From the NCBI GenBank assembly GCA_023213395.1, contig CM041465.1, positions 22,320,001 through 22,384,000 of the forward strand: a stretch of 64,000 bases of DNA, read 5' to 3'. Each line of letters opens with the position of its first letter. The first letter of the stretch is position 1. The notes beneath the pieces were generated by a model that worked only from the letters and a program-made list of their open reading frames with translations, made no database searches and was not told the origin of the DNA. This DNA comes from Cycas panzhihuaensis (taxonomy: Eukaryota > Cycadophyta). This document shows positions 56,339 through 64,000 of the stretch, piece by piece. Position numbers and translations under genes: made by a program.

Positions 56339-56850
56339 ATCTACATCTTCTGAAGCGGTGGAAGCCGCGGTAATCCTGACCTTCTAGCTACATGGATCCT
56401 CCGCAGCCCTTCTGGACATGATCTCCTCCGCTCTGGGATCTTCCTCCTAGAGGCTACCAACAACGAAGCCGAGTATATAGCTATTATTGAAGTCCTCACT
56501 GATGCTCTCCGTTTCCATTACGGACCCATTGTTTTGTTTTGCGACTCTCAAGTTGTGGTGTCCCATCTCACCCAGGTTTACCAGGTGCGATGCCCTCACT
56601 TGAGGACTCTTGCTCTAGCGGATCCCTCTGGCCGCTTCTCTTCTGTTGATATCCGGCCATATCCCTCGGGCCCCCAACGTTGAGGCGGGTAGCCGCGTCC
56701 GCCTCATCCTTGGTAGCCTCTCCCTTCTCATTGATCGTCCACGAGATTTGCACAGCCTTCCGTCGCCCAAGCCCCAGGTCGTGTGTCACTTTGCTCTGCG
56801 ATCCGATTCGCACCTCTGGCTGGGTTACTAATGAGGTAAAACTATGGTAC
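56339..56850 (+). pseudogene. TatF archaeal-type RNase H domain, frameshifted
   Basis: The first acid motif is scrambled by small indels (56339-56390). Clear homology resumes with EATNNEAEYIAIIEVLTDAL (about 56448) and FCDSQVVVSHLTQVYQVRCP, so the Glu and third Asp are kept. The last motif is out of frame (NVEAG). It ends near GYY* before CTATGGTACCCAC. Location after the antisense gene is as in other Tat copies. Confidence 0.82.
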
Positions 56851-57136
56851 CCACTATTTGTTCTTTATTTAGCTATGCATTTTCCTTTGCATTCTTTGTG
56901 GTGGGGTAGCCCCTCACATCTCATTCTTCGATCGGTTTCCGGGTGGCCCATGCGGCCCCTATGTTGTCTCCACTGCCAGCTTTCGTATCCACAGCGTCCG
57001 CCATGACACTTCTGGCACCCTTGCCTACTGTTATGATCTTGATTGATATATCTATATACACATGTGCTACTGACAGTTGTGTTGCCAGCATTTGCCTTCG
57101 CACGAGCTTCGGCGGCGAGGCTCTCTTGCGAGGCAG
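56851..57136 (+). other. TatF tail before 3' LTR
   Basis: Conserved non-coding block, with CGGCCCCTATGTTGTC near 56955, the TA-rich ATATATCTATATACACATGTG near 57045 and GTGTTGCCAGCATTTGCC at 57079. No polypurine tract is evident. Confidence 0.6.
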
Positions 57137-57622
57137 TGTTTCCCAGCTTCCGAGAATGGATATGGAATCACCGACTCAGGTAAGTGCAGGTATGTCCCTC
57201 GCATTATCATCGCTTTCTTTTACTGGATGTTTGCTTGCATATCTGCATGTGTATGACTTTGTGGGCGGCCTTGTAGTCGTCCACACCTATGCTAGCCTAT
57301 GACGACTATAGTAGGGACACACTCCCAGCGAGTGTGGCACCCTGGTGACAATATTACTTCCTACATCTGCCCTCCTCGCTCCAGGATCCACTAGGTTTGC
57401 GCCACCTCCACCCGCGTGATGACTCATCATTGTTTGGTCAACTTGCCACCCCACTCGAGCCCTATTTTTGCTCCTTTGGACCCGTTTTGTTGGCTTGTTT
57501 GCTCCCGGGTGGGTGTTTTAACGTTATGTTAGCCTTTTCTGTCATCTGCCCCCAACCTAGACTGGTTTATGGACCCCAGTTTTGGCTCTAGGTGCGTACC
57601 GCCGGATTTTTCGTGATCTGTA

Positions 57623-57690
57623 GGAATATTCGCGATCTGTCGGAATATTGCGATCTTGGCCGGAATATTCGTGTCTGGCCGGAATATTCA
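57623..57690. repeat. GGAATATT array in TatF 3' LTR
   Basis: Four GGAATATT units at 57623, 57642, 57662 and 57681, spaced 19-20 bp. The 5' LTR has the 28-bp palindrome with the same word at this place. Confidence 0.9.
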
Positions 57691-57720
57691 TGCTGTGAAT
57701 ATTAAACTGCATTATCTCGA

Positions 57721-58350
57721 GTTGTTTTTAAAAATCTGCCGTGGCAATTTCGCATTTATTGTGAAACTGCCATGTGGCTCGCGCTTTATTTCTCTTCCAG
57801 CTGCGCCCTAATCACACGCTTTAGGGTTTTGCTTGAGTACTTAAGCCCTTTTTGGCTCATTTTCAAGGATCTTTTTGCTCACTTTTGGAATTGCTCTCAA
57901 GGAAACACTCTTCCGCTCTGCTTTTCTCTGGCATTTCTTTGCAGCTGGACTGCACCCTTCATACGGTGTGTCTGCTTGATTTTTCGGTACCCTGGAATAT
58001 TCCATGATGCGAAATTCCGTGATCTGTTGTCTCGGGTTGTTTTAAAAATACGCCATGGCGATTTCGCATTTATTGAAAGCGCCACGTGTCTTCAGCTTTA
58101 TTTCTCTTCGATTCGCCCTAATAAATCGTACGCTTTAGGGTTTTGCTTGAGTACTTAAGCCCTTTTTGGCTCATTTTCAAGGATCTTTTTGCTAACTTTT
58201 GGAATTACTCTCAAGGAAACACTCTCATGCTCTGCTTCTCTCTGCTTTTCTTTGCATCAATGGACTGCACTCTTCATACGACCCGACTCTCCTTTGGCGT
58301 GGCTGAGACATTCTCCCAGCCCCTCAAACGCCTTAGAGAGGGCTCCTTTG
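57721..58350. repeat. 315-bp tandem duplication in TatF 3' LTR
   Basis: GTTGTTTTTAAAAAT at 57721 recurs as GTTGTTTTAAAAAT at 58036. Both copies carry CGCTTTAGGGTTTTGCTTGAGTACTTAAGCCC (described, not continuous here) and CTCAAGGAAACACTC. This doubles the presumed core promoter. The 5' LTR and all other Tat LTRs have one copy. Confidence 0.9.
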
Positions 58351-60086
58351 AAGTGGTGTCCAGCCGGTCTTCACCCAGGTAGTCCATAAGCGCCCCAAGT
58401 GCAGGTGTTTCCCATCACACCTCCGTAGCAGGGCCTCAAACCTGCTCTACTTCTGGATTTATCAGTCCCTCTCTACTGCCCTTTGGCTGAGGCAAATCCC
58501 TTGCCTCTTCTCTCCAGGTATTCTTTGTTTATGCTTGTGTTCTTGTGATATTCATGCTTCAGCTTGTTTGCTCTTACTTGTTGCTTGAGAGTTGGTTGTC
58601 CTCCCTTTTGGGGAAATTATACCACTCTCCACAGTGCTTCTTACTGTGTTTCTTTGTCCAAGGCAGTGGCGTTGAGGGGTTGCATAGGTTTTGGAGTGGA
58701 GCTGGGTGGATTCCGTACCACCTTCCACGCTCCCTAGGCGGTTCTATGCCCCCCAAAACCTCCCTCTCGCCCCGTGCTGCCCTTGGCTTGCAAACAAGGG
58801 TTTGAAGGCTCCCTTTGGTTTCCCAAACTAGCGCTGCCACAAGTTGCAGTGCTGATTTGGGGCCTTTTGCTCGGGTTTGGGCATCACTCATAAGTCCCAA
58901 CCGCTAGTTTCTTGCTCTACCTTTCTTCCCCGGGTCACCCGGTTTGCTCCTCATAGCATCCCGGTTCGCCGTGGGTACCCTTGGGCTTTTCTTTGCCCCT
59001 TTTTGCTGCCATTTTCCAGCCCTTGCTCTTGACTTTCCCCTCGCTGCCTCGTGACTCTTGGGGGGAGGTTTGGGCATCATTTGCAGGAGGTAGGCCACTC
59101 CGAGGCTTACCCAACCATTTACTTTCACTTTGGTCACTTTCTTTTGATACTTTCATTGTTGGATTAGCACTAACGCATGTATATTCAAATTCTCGTTTAT
59201 GTTATTTAGGCATATATTGTTAGAGTTTTGGTGTTGCATGTTAGTGCTCTTCCTTCGGGAAGAGAAAGAGACCGCTATTGCTTGCGGTACACAGGAGCGT
59301 GGAGTGCATCGCCTCTGGGCCTGGCTACCGGTAAGCACCTTCATGTGCGTTGTGTTTTCATGCTATTTCGTTTCTTAGTTGGTGCTTCCTTTCTTTCTTG
59401 GTATTGCATTTGATTTTCCGGGGAAGGTAAGGAAGCCCCCTCTTCGTTCGTCGTAATATCTTGCATTCAGTACGTCGCGCGGAGTAGTTGGACGCCCCTC
59501 GAGAAGGTTACTTCGTCTCGCACGCCTTCGCTCCAGGTGCACATTCGTTCCCCTCCGCTACCCTTTCTTTTCCTTTTAGTTCTTCCGTAGTAATTAGTAC
59601 ATTGAAGGATTAAAGGAAAAAATTAGTTTCGTACTTGTTTGCAATTCTTTTGTCTTGTTTCATGCATCTTTATCATTCGTAGGAAAGATTGTAGGAGTCC
59701 TCCTCTCCCCTACCTTTCCTCTTCTCCCCTTGACCACAGGAGTGCCTTGCTTCCAGTATCACTCGTGTACCCGGTTAGGTTGTGTAGGATTGCCCTTGGC
59801 CTGTCTCCATTAGGTCTTCTCTTCCCCCCTTCTGGCCACCCAAGGGTGGGAGGGTCCTATCCCAGGTCAACTCAGGTTTGCCCTACGTACCTTCACCCCT
59901 TACTCTGAGCGATGAAGGGTCACCTGATAGTAGCCATACTCCATTACAGATCCCGAACTCGCACTCCGGCGCACAGGGCACTCTGCGTGGTAGTTACCCA
60001 CCTTTTAGGTCCCACCTTCCATCATTCCACCACTCACCCTCTCTTACACCTATCAGTTAGGTAGTTATCCCGTAGCAGCGCGTCCA

Positions 60087-60091
60087 GAAGC
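60087..60091. other. Right target-site duplication of TatF (GAAGC)
   Basis: Matches 45734-45738 and abuts the LTR end CCA. Confidence 0.93.
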
Positions 60092-61606
60092 TGATTACAC
60101 TGTGCATTCTGTTCCGGATATCCTAGAAATAGAACTATAAGGACATAACGGGAGGATGGATGGACGCAGTGCATCAGTGTGAGGGAGGAGAGAGGATGGA
60201 CTGGGCTACCCTCATAGCAGTGAACCTCATCACACAGCTAGATGCCATTCAGGTAGCAGGGAGGGGCGAACTGTTATACAGTACATTACTATAATGCTGG
60301 TTCTTCAACCACTTTGGAGCAGTGGCACCGAGAGAGGGACCACACCCTATCTCAGAGTGGGCCCCAATGGTACATAGGTGGTAGATGAGGTTGAAAGGGA
60401 TTAAGGACCAGGCACATGTCCGTCACTCAGTGGAGGCCACATCGCTAGACCTCCTCACTCTGAAAGACTACATAGCAGATCCATATAGAGCAGTGAGGTG
60501 GGATAGTAATGACGAGGCAGGCAGGGCAGGAGTACCCCTAGGAGATGACAAGGGTGGCGATGGAGATGATGGAGCTGGCCCATCATGAGCCACAGGAGAG
60601 GCAGATCCATCAAGGACCGCAGGCAGAGAGGTAGGTCTATTCGAGACTGCAGGTGGAGAGGCAGGCCCATCAGGAGCTACAGAGGAGAGTAGGAGCACAG
60701 TGACATGGGCCTGCAGGCTGTGGATTGTCAGGAGATCTGAAGAGGCATCTGCACCAGCCATAGAGAGGAGGGATGTCCCAGTTGCTAAGGTGGTGGATGA
60801 GGAGGTACCGGAGGAGGAGGAGGTACCTACAGCTGGTGGAGTGCCTGAGGTAGAGGCAGTCACCTGAGTAGAGGAGACGGTAGCCACACTAGGTGAGACA
60901 TGACCTTCTCCTATCATCGTTTGATTGCCAGATGTATATATAGTTTGATTTTTGGTTTGATTTGTGTATGGACATATACCAATACATGACATGTTGGATT
61001 TGCAGGTATAGCAGGCATCCAGAGACTAGTAGAGGCAGTAGTCTGAGAGATATTCCCTGGGGCCTACACAGAGGGTCAGCCTCCCATCCAAGCGGGTGAT
61101 GAGCCTAGATCGTCAGGCATCCATGCAACATCATTCACCCCATTAATAAGGACGAGAGACATATGGATAGCAGAGTCCTAAGAGCACAAGGTACATGCAG
61201 GATAATAACAGGCATAGTTGGACACCACCTAAGCAGAGAGGGATGCCCTACAGAGTCAGGTACAGGTGATGGAGGCTCAAGGAGGAGCCAGAGGAGATAT
61301 GGAGAGCTATATCTAGATAGTAGTGATGGAGGACCGTCTCAGGGGATGGAGGAGAGGCTTCACCTTGTGGAGATACAGCGAGATCCTATCGAGGCCTGAT
61401 ACGATTGACTGGTGGATGAGGTGGCATCGAGGTCAACGCGAAGTAGGACATAGACCCACACGATGGCGATGACCTCGAGGAGACCATGGGATGAGGAGAG
61501 CGGAGCAGGAGGCTCACAGAGACTGAGGAGGAGTCTCAGAGGGATATGGTCCCAAGGAGAGGGATCACATCAACCAGGAGATGATGCCCTAGGGGTGGGG
61601 CAGTAG
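60092..61606 (+). pseudogene. TatE antisense gene, part 2
   Basis: It resumes with ITLCILFRIS, then GERMDWATLIAVNLITQLDA, CWFFNHFGAVAPREGPHPIS, SVEATSLDLLTLKDYIADPY, an acidic SNDEAGR stretch and a Gly/Glu/Pro-rich linker. A likely intron runs from AG|GTGAGA (60893) to TTTGCAG or TATAGCAG (61006 or 61014). The C-terminal part has RLVEAVV and Glu/Arg-rich heptads and ends HQPGDDALGVGQ with TAG at 61604-61606, matching TatD. Several stops are present. This copy gives the most complete view of the middle and end of the gene. Confidence 0.82.
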
Positions 61607-62338
61607 TAGAGTAGTGTATATGAGTTTTGGGTTTTGACAGGGGAAAGCACGAACCTCTAGGGAGTCACCATATATAGCCACATGATCGTACCCTCCCTAC
61701 AAGGACATCGGCTTCCCACGGATGATGTATCATACCATTTGTATAACATAACATATGATTATTTTTTATGTATATAAACAGGGTGATTGGTACCCCATTT
61801 GGTGTATGATGATGTGTATCATAATATGTGATGGATGATATGTATGTTTCTGTTTATATATTTATATATGTATATGGGAGTGCACGGATGCATAAGGATA
61901 TGTATGGTTACACTTTGAGCTAATTATTGTAGGATTTTTATGTTATGATATTTGTTTAAGTTATGCAGACTTCCTTTTATGCGGGACCATATTCTTAATT
62001 AGAGCACACATGATCACCATGAGTAAAGGCAATGGACATATGTGGGGCTAAGAAACAAGGCAACACATATGTCCACATGGGAGCATAGCAAGATATGCAA
62101 AGGAAATATTGAAAGGACGGGAGTGATGATACTCCTAAAAAGTCATCCTAATTAGGGGATGCCCAAATAGGAGGACATGGTTCCTAAGAGGAAGGGAATG
62201 ACGGTTCCACGAGAGGAACCAAAAAGGAATGAGAGGGCCAACCTAAGTCATCATTCTGCCTGTGGCTAGGAGGAACGAGAACAAGCTTAGGGTGGTAGTT
62301 TAGGCTCATTTCAGAGTGTAAATGGGGTGATGATGAAG
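61607..62338. other. TatE convergent spacer
   Basis: No gene. It is homologous to 10604-11328 of TatD. GTTCCACGAGAGGAACC (62203-62219) is the hairpin, and the complement of 62293-62312 is GAAATGAGCCTAAACTACCA. Confidence 0.62.
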
Positions 62339-62711
62339 TCATGTATAGAATTTCTTGAGAAATTTCCTGTTAACAGCTTTCTCAAACTCAAGGCCCTCTA
62401 AGGTGGCGATCCTATAGGCATCATTATCAAGGCTCTCAAGAATGATAAAGGGGCCAACCCATTTAGGTCTGAATTTAGTCAAGCGGTCATGGAGATATTC
62501 CAATTTGAGGACGTGGTCCCTAGGATACAAAGGATAGGAATGAAGGTGTTTATCATAGGTCCTTTACGAGTGGGCCTTAGATGCGAGGTTAGCCTAGTAG
62601 GTGGCTAAACATCTCTCATCCAAGGCCTCAAGGTCTTAAAGACAAGCTTGACGAATAGACTCTTCACTAATGAGACCTCAAAGGGAAACTCATAGAGGGG
62701 GAATCTCGATT
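62339..62711 (-). pseudogene. TatE integrase C-terminal domain
   Basis: An open stretch (62530-62339) starts YPRDHVLKLEYLHDRLTKFR and has PKWVGPFIILESLDNDAYRI and LEGLEFEKAVNRKFLKKFYT, almost the same as TatD. Upstream bases to 62700 match the segment that follows the DDE core, and then the sequence jumps to the protease-RT linker. Relative to TatD about 2.6 kb (RT, RNase H, integrase zinc and core) is absent. Confidence 0.85.
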
Positions 62712-63430
62712 AGGTTGGGCGTGAAGCATGCTGAGTGCTCAAGTAAGGCCTCATCATCTTTGAAGTAATCCACCCCATGGATGACCTTACTTCGAATAGA
62801 TAAGGTGTGGGAGGAAGTTGGAGCAACGGAGTTATGATGGTCTGTAGGTTGTCCAACATCCCTAAAAGACTCCAAGGGAGAGTAAGGAAGGGGCTCCTCA
62901 GAAGGAGCAAAAGAAAGTTCCTCAAGGCCACCACCTGTGAGGGGCGATGGAGAGGAAGAATCAAGGACCTATGGGTCAATGCGTGTAATGACAAGTGACA
63001 CAAGAAGATGACTGGTCTCTCCAACAAAAGTAGTTCTAGGTTAGGACCTAGGACAAGAAGGATGCTTCCTACTAGTAAGAAGGAAGGAGATGGGGTGAGG
63101 AAAGTCCTCATCCTTGCCATGTGACTCATCATCACTAAACAAGGCAAGGTACCCATAGCTCTTAACACCAATAGGAGCAAAACGAGTAAGGCTAGAGGAA
63201 GAAGATGTAGGATCTTCTTTGAGATGGGATGAATCGGGTATGCTGATGGAGCAAGCTGAGACATGAGTAGAAGGGCCTTTATCCCCCTTTGTATGGCCAT
63301 GGCTTGCTTGGTTGGTAGGATGAATTTGTTTAACAGGTGGGCGTTCGTGGGAAATAACCCTAATTCATCCATCATGGATGGACTTAAGCTACCCCCAGTG
63401 AGTTGAACATATGACTCCCATCTAATCAAG
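62712..63430 (-). pseudogene. TatE protease-RT linker
   Basis: It has IRSKVIHGVDYFKDDEALLE at the inner end (62800-62720) and, in another frame, a long open stretch (63429-62710) that follows the linker of TatD but is not the coding frame. The Ser-rich segment with IGIPDSS and VKSYGYLALF-type blocks is conserved. No catalytic site. Confidence 0.65.
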
Positions 63431-63436
63431 CTACAG

Positions 63437-63930
63437 TCAACCCAAGAGAAGATTATAGTTGATGTCTACATCAAGGACTACAATGTCAGCGAGAACAGTC
63501 TTACCCTCGAGAGTGAACAGGATCGAAATAGATCCCAATGGAGTCCTTTTACTACCGTTGTAGCTTGGCATTGCCATAGAATAGGCTCCAAGGTGGAAAT
63601 GCCAAGCTCTTGCATAACGCACAAGGGCATGGCATTAATGGAAGAACCGTTGTCGACAACAGTCCTTCTCAAGGTACAATCTGGTGTGTCAATAGTGATG
63701 GTGAAAGGGAAGTTCCATTGGTGTTCCCTTTCATAAGAAGGGGGAAGGTCTTTAGGGTCAAAGGAAATGATGGGCTCATGGCTTTGGGTAATACCCAAAG
63801 GGTGAATGGGCATATCACCCAATCCTAAAGCTTCCAACAGGAGTGTCCATTGTTCAGGACAACTTCTCAAGACGTCTATGATGCACATCCTGGCAGCCAT
63901 GGTACAAATCTCATCAACGATAGAAAAGAC
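63437..63930 (-). pseudogene. TatE aspartic protease, near-intact stretch
   Basis: An open frame from 63900 to 63478 reads IIDVLRSCPEQWTLLLEALG, LGITQSHEPIISFDPKDLPP, FPFTITIDTPDCTLRRTVVD and NGSSINAMPLCVMQELGIS. VVDNGSSIN is the D-[ST]-G-S catalytic motif with Asn in second place, shared with TatD, so probably a lineage trait or early change. After a frameshift, LADIVVLDVDINYNLLLG ends the domain at 63437. Confidence 0.83.
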
Positions 63931-64000
63931 CTTCCCCTTCGCTATGGATTAAGGAAGGGCTCTTCTAAAATCATAGTGACCTGGATGAACGAGAATAGTC
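63931..64000 (-). pseudogene. TatE gag-protease junction, cut by window edge
   Basis: On minus it matches the TatD segment that reads RRALTQPTAKGKPF upstream of the protease (complement near 15490-15520), here with a stop. The rest is outside. Confidence 0.6.

Larger units (their letters stand above)
45739..60086 (+). mobile_element. TatF: youngest Tat element, 14.3 kb, internally deleted
   Basis: 5' LTR 45739-48259, PBS, gag, protease, a short RT start fused to the integrase C-terminus, convergent spacer, complete antisense gene on minus, archaeal RNase H, tail, 3' LTR 57137-60086. Perfect GAAGC duplications. CpG dinucleotides are frequent here, unlike in neighbouring copies, and LTR substitutions (about 4% in the first 380 bp) are mostly transitions. 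Frameshifts in gag and protease plus loss of RT-integrase make it non-autonomous. Confidence 0.95.
57137..60086 (+). repeat. TatF 3' LTR (2950 bp)
   Basis: It begins TGTTTCCCAGC and ends GCGCGTCCA, then GAAGC. It is about 430 bp longer than the 5' LTR, mainly from a 315-bp tandem duplication. It differs strongly from the 5' LTR in the hairpin block (57590-57720) but is nearly identical in long stretches elsewhere (for example 59041-59280 against 47208-47450). Confidence 0.95.
60092..64000 (-). mobile_element. TatE segment 2: rest of antisense gene, integrase end, protease region
   Basis: Continuation of TatE right of TatF. On plus is the rest of the antisense gene (60092-61606). On minus are the integrase C-terminus (62339-62700), a deletion junction near 62711, the protease-RT linker and protease (62712-63930). 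Gag and the 5' LTR lie outside the window. Confidence 0.87.

Noticed and set aside
62710-63429. A 239-codon open frame on minus in TatE
   Set aside because: It is a Leu-rich alternative frame of the protease-RT linker. The homologous frame in TatD and TatF is the one with the DYFEDDEALLEH segment.

Overview
The window looks like plant nuclear heterochromatin built almost entirely from nested LTR retrotransposons. I found no intact cellular gene, tRNA, rRNA or CRISPR array. The long LTRs (about 2.5-3 kb), the extra archaeal-type RNase H with an FTDDGS...TNNEAKY...YDSQ pattern, a CX2HX4HX4C gag knuckle and a TGGTGACCATACTGGGGA-type primer-binding site point to the plant Tat lineage of Ty3/Gypsy. 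One shorter, unrelated Ty3/Gypsy element has a tRNA-iMet-type primer-binding site. Heavy nesting and C-to-T/G-to-A decay fit a large plant genome. A gymnosperm is possible, but the sequence does not prove it.

Seven elements can be separated. Names are mine. TatA (plus, oldest) runs from 30811 to 41562 and continues on both sides. TatB (plus) is inserted in the RNase H region of TatA. It is seen as 4175-7332, 20948-23056 and 30022-30810. Three elements sit inside TatB: TatC (minus, 1-4174, cut by the window edge) in its antisense gene, TatD (minus, 7333-20942, TSD AAAGG) in its 3' LTR, and Chr1 (plus, 23057-30016, TSD AAAAG) in the same LTR. TatE (minus, 41563-45738 and 60092-64000) is inserted in the 3' LTR of TatA. 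TatF (plus, 45739-60086, TSD GAAGC) is inserted in the antisense gene of TatE. By eye the two LTRs differ by roughly 4% in TatF, 10% in TatD and 11% in Chr1, so TatF is the youngest of the three, and it is also the richest in CpG.

Comparing copies gives a common Tat architecture: 5' LTR - PBS - gag - protease - RT - RNase H - integrase - convergent spacer - gene on the opposite strand - archaeal-type RNase H - short tail - 3' LTR. Each copy is broken in its own way. TatD keeps RT to integrase but lost the archaeal RNase H and most of the antisense gene. TatE and TatF each lost the RT-integrase block by different deletions but keep the antisense gene and archaeal RNase H.

The most interesting system is the antisense gene, seen with its 5' part in four copies (TatA, TatB, TatE, TatF). 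It has its own TATA box (CCTATATAAGG type), an inverted repeat just downstream, an eight-codon first exon (MAVARLDP type), a phase-0 intron of about 480-500 bp carrying hairpins, a conserved N-terminal domain of unknown function, a Gly/Pro/Ser/Glu-rich linker, a probable second intron, and a coiled-coil C-terminus. Because the intron is antisense to the genomic RNA it can survive retrotransposition. The hairpins resemble others in the LTRs, upstream of the sense TATA box.
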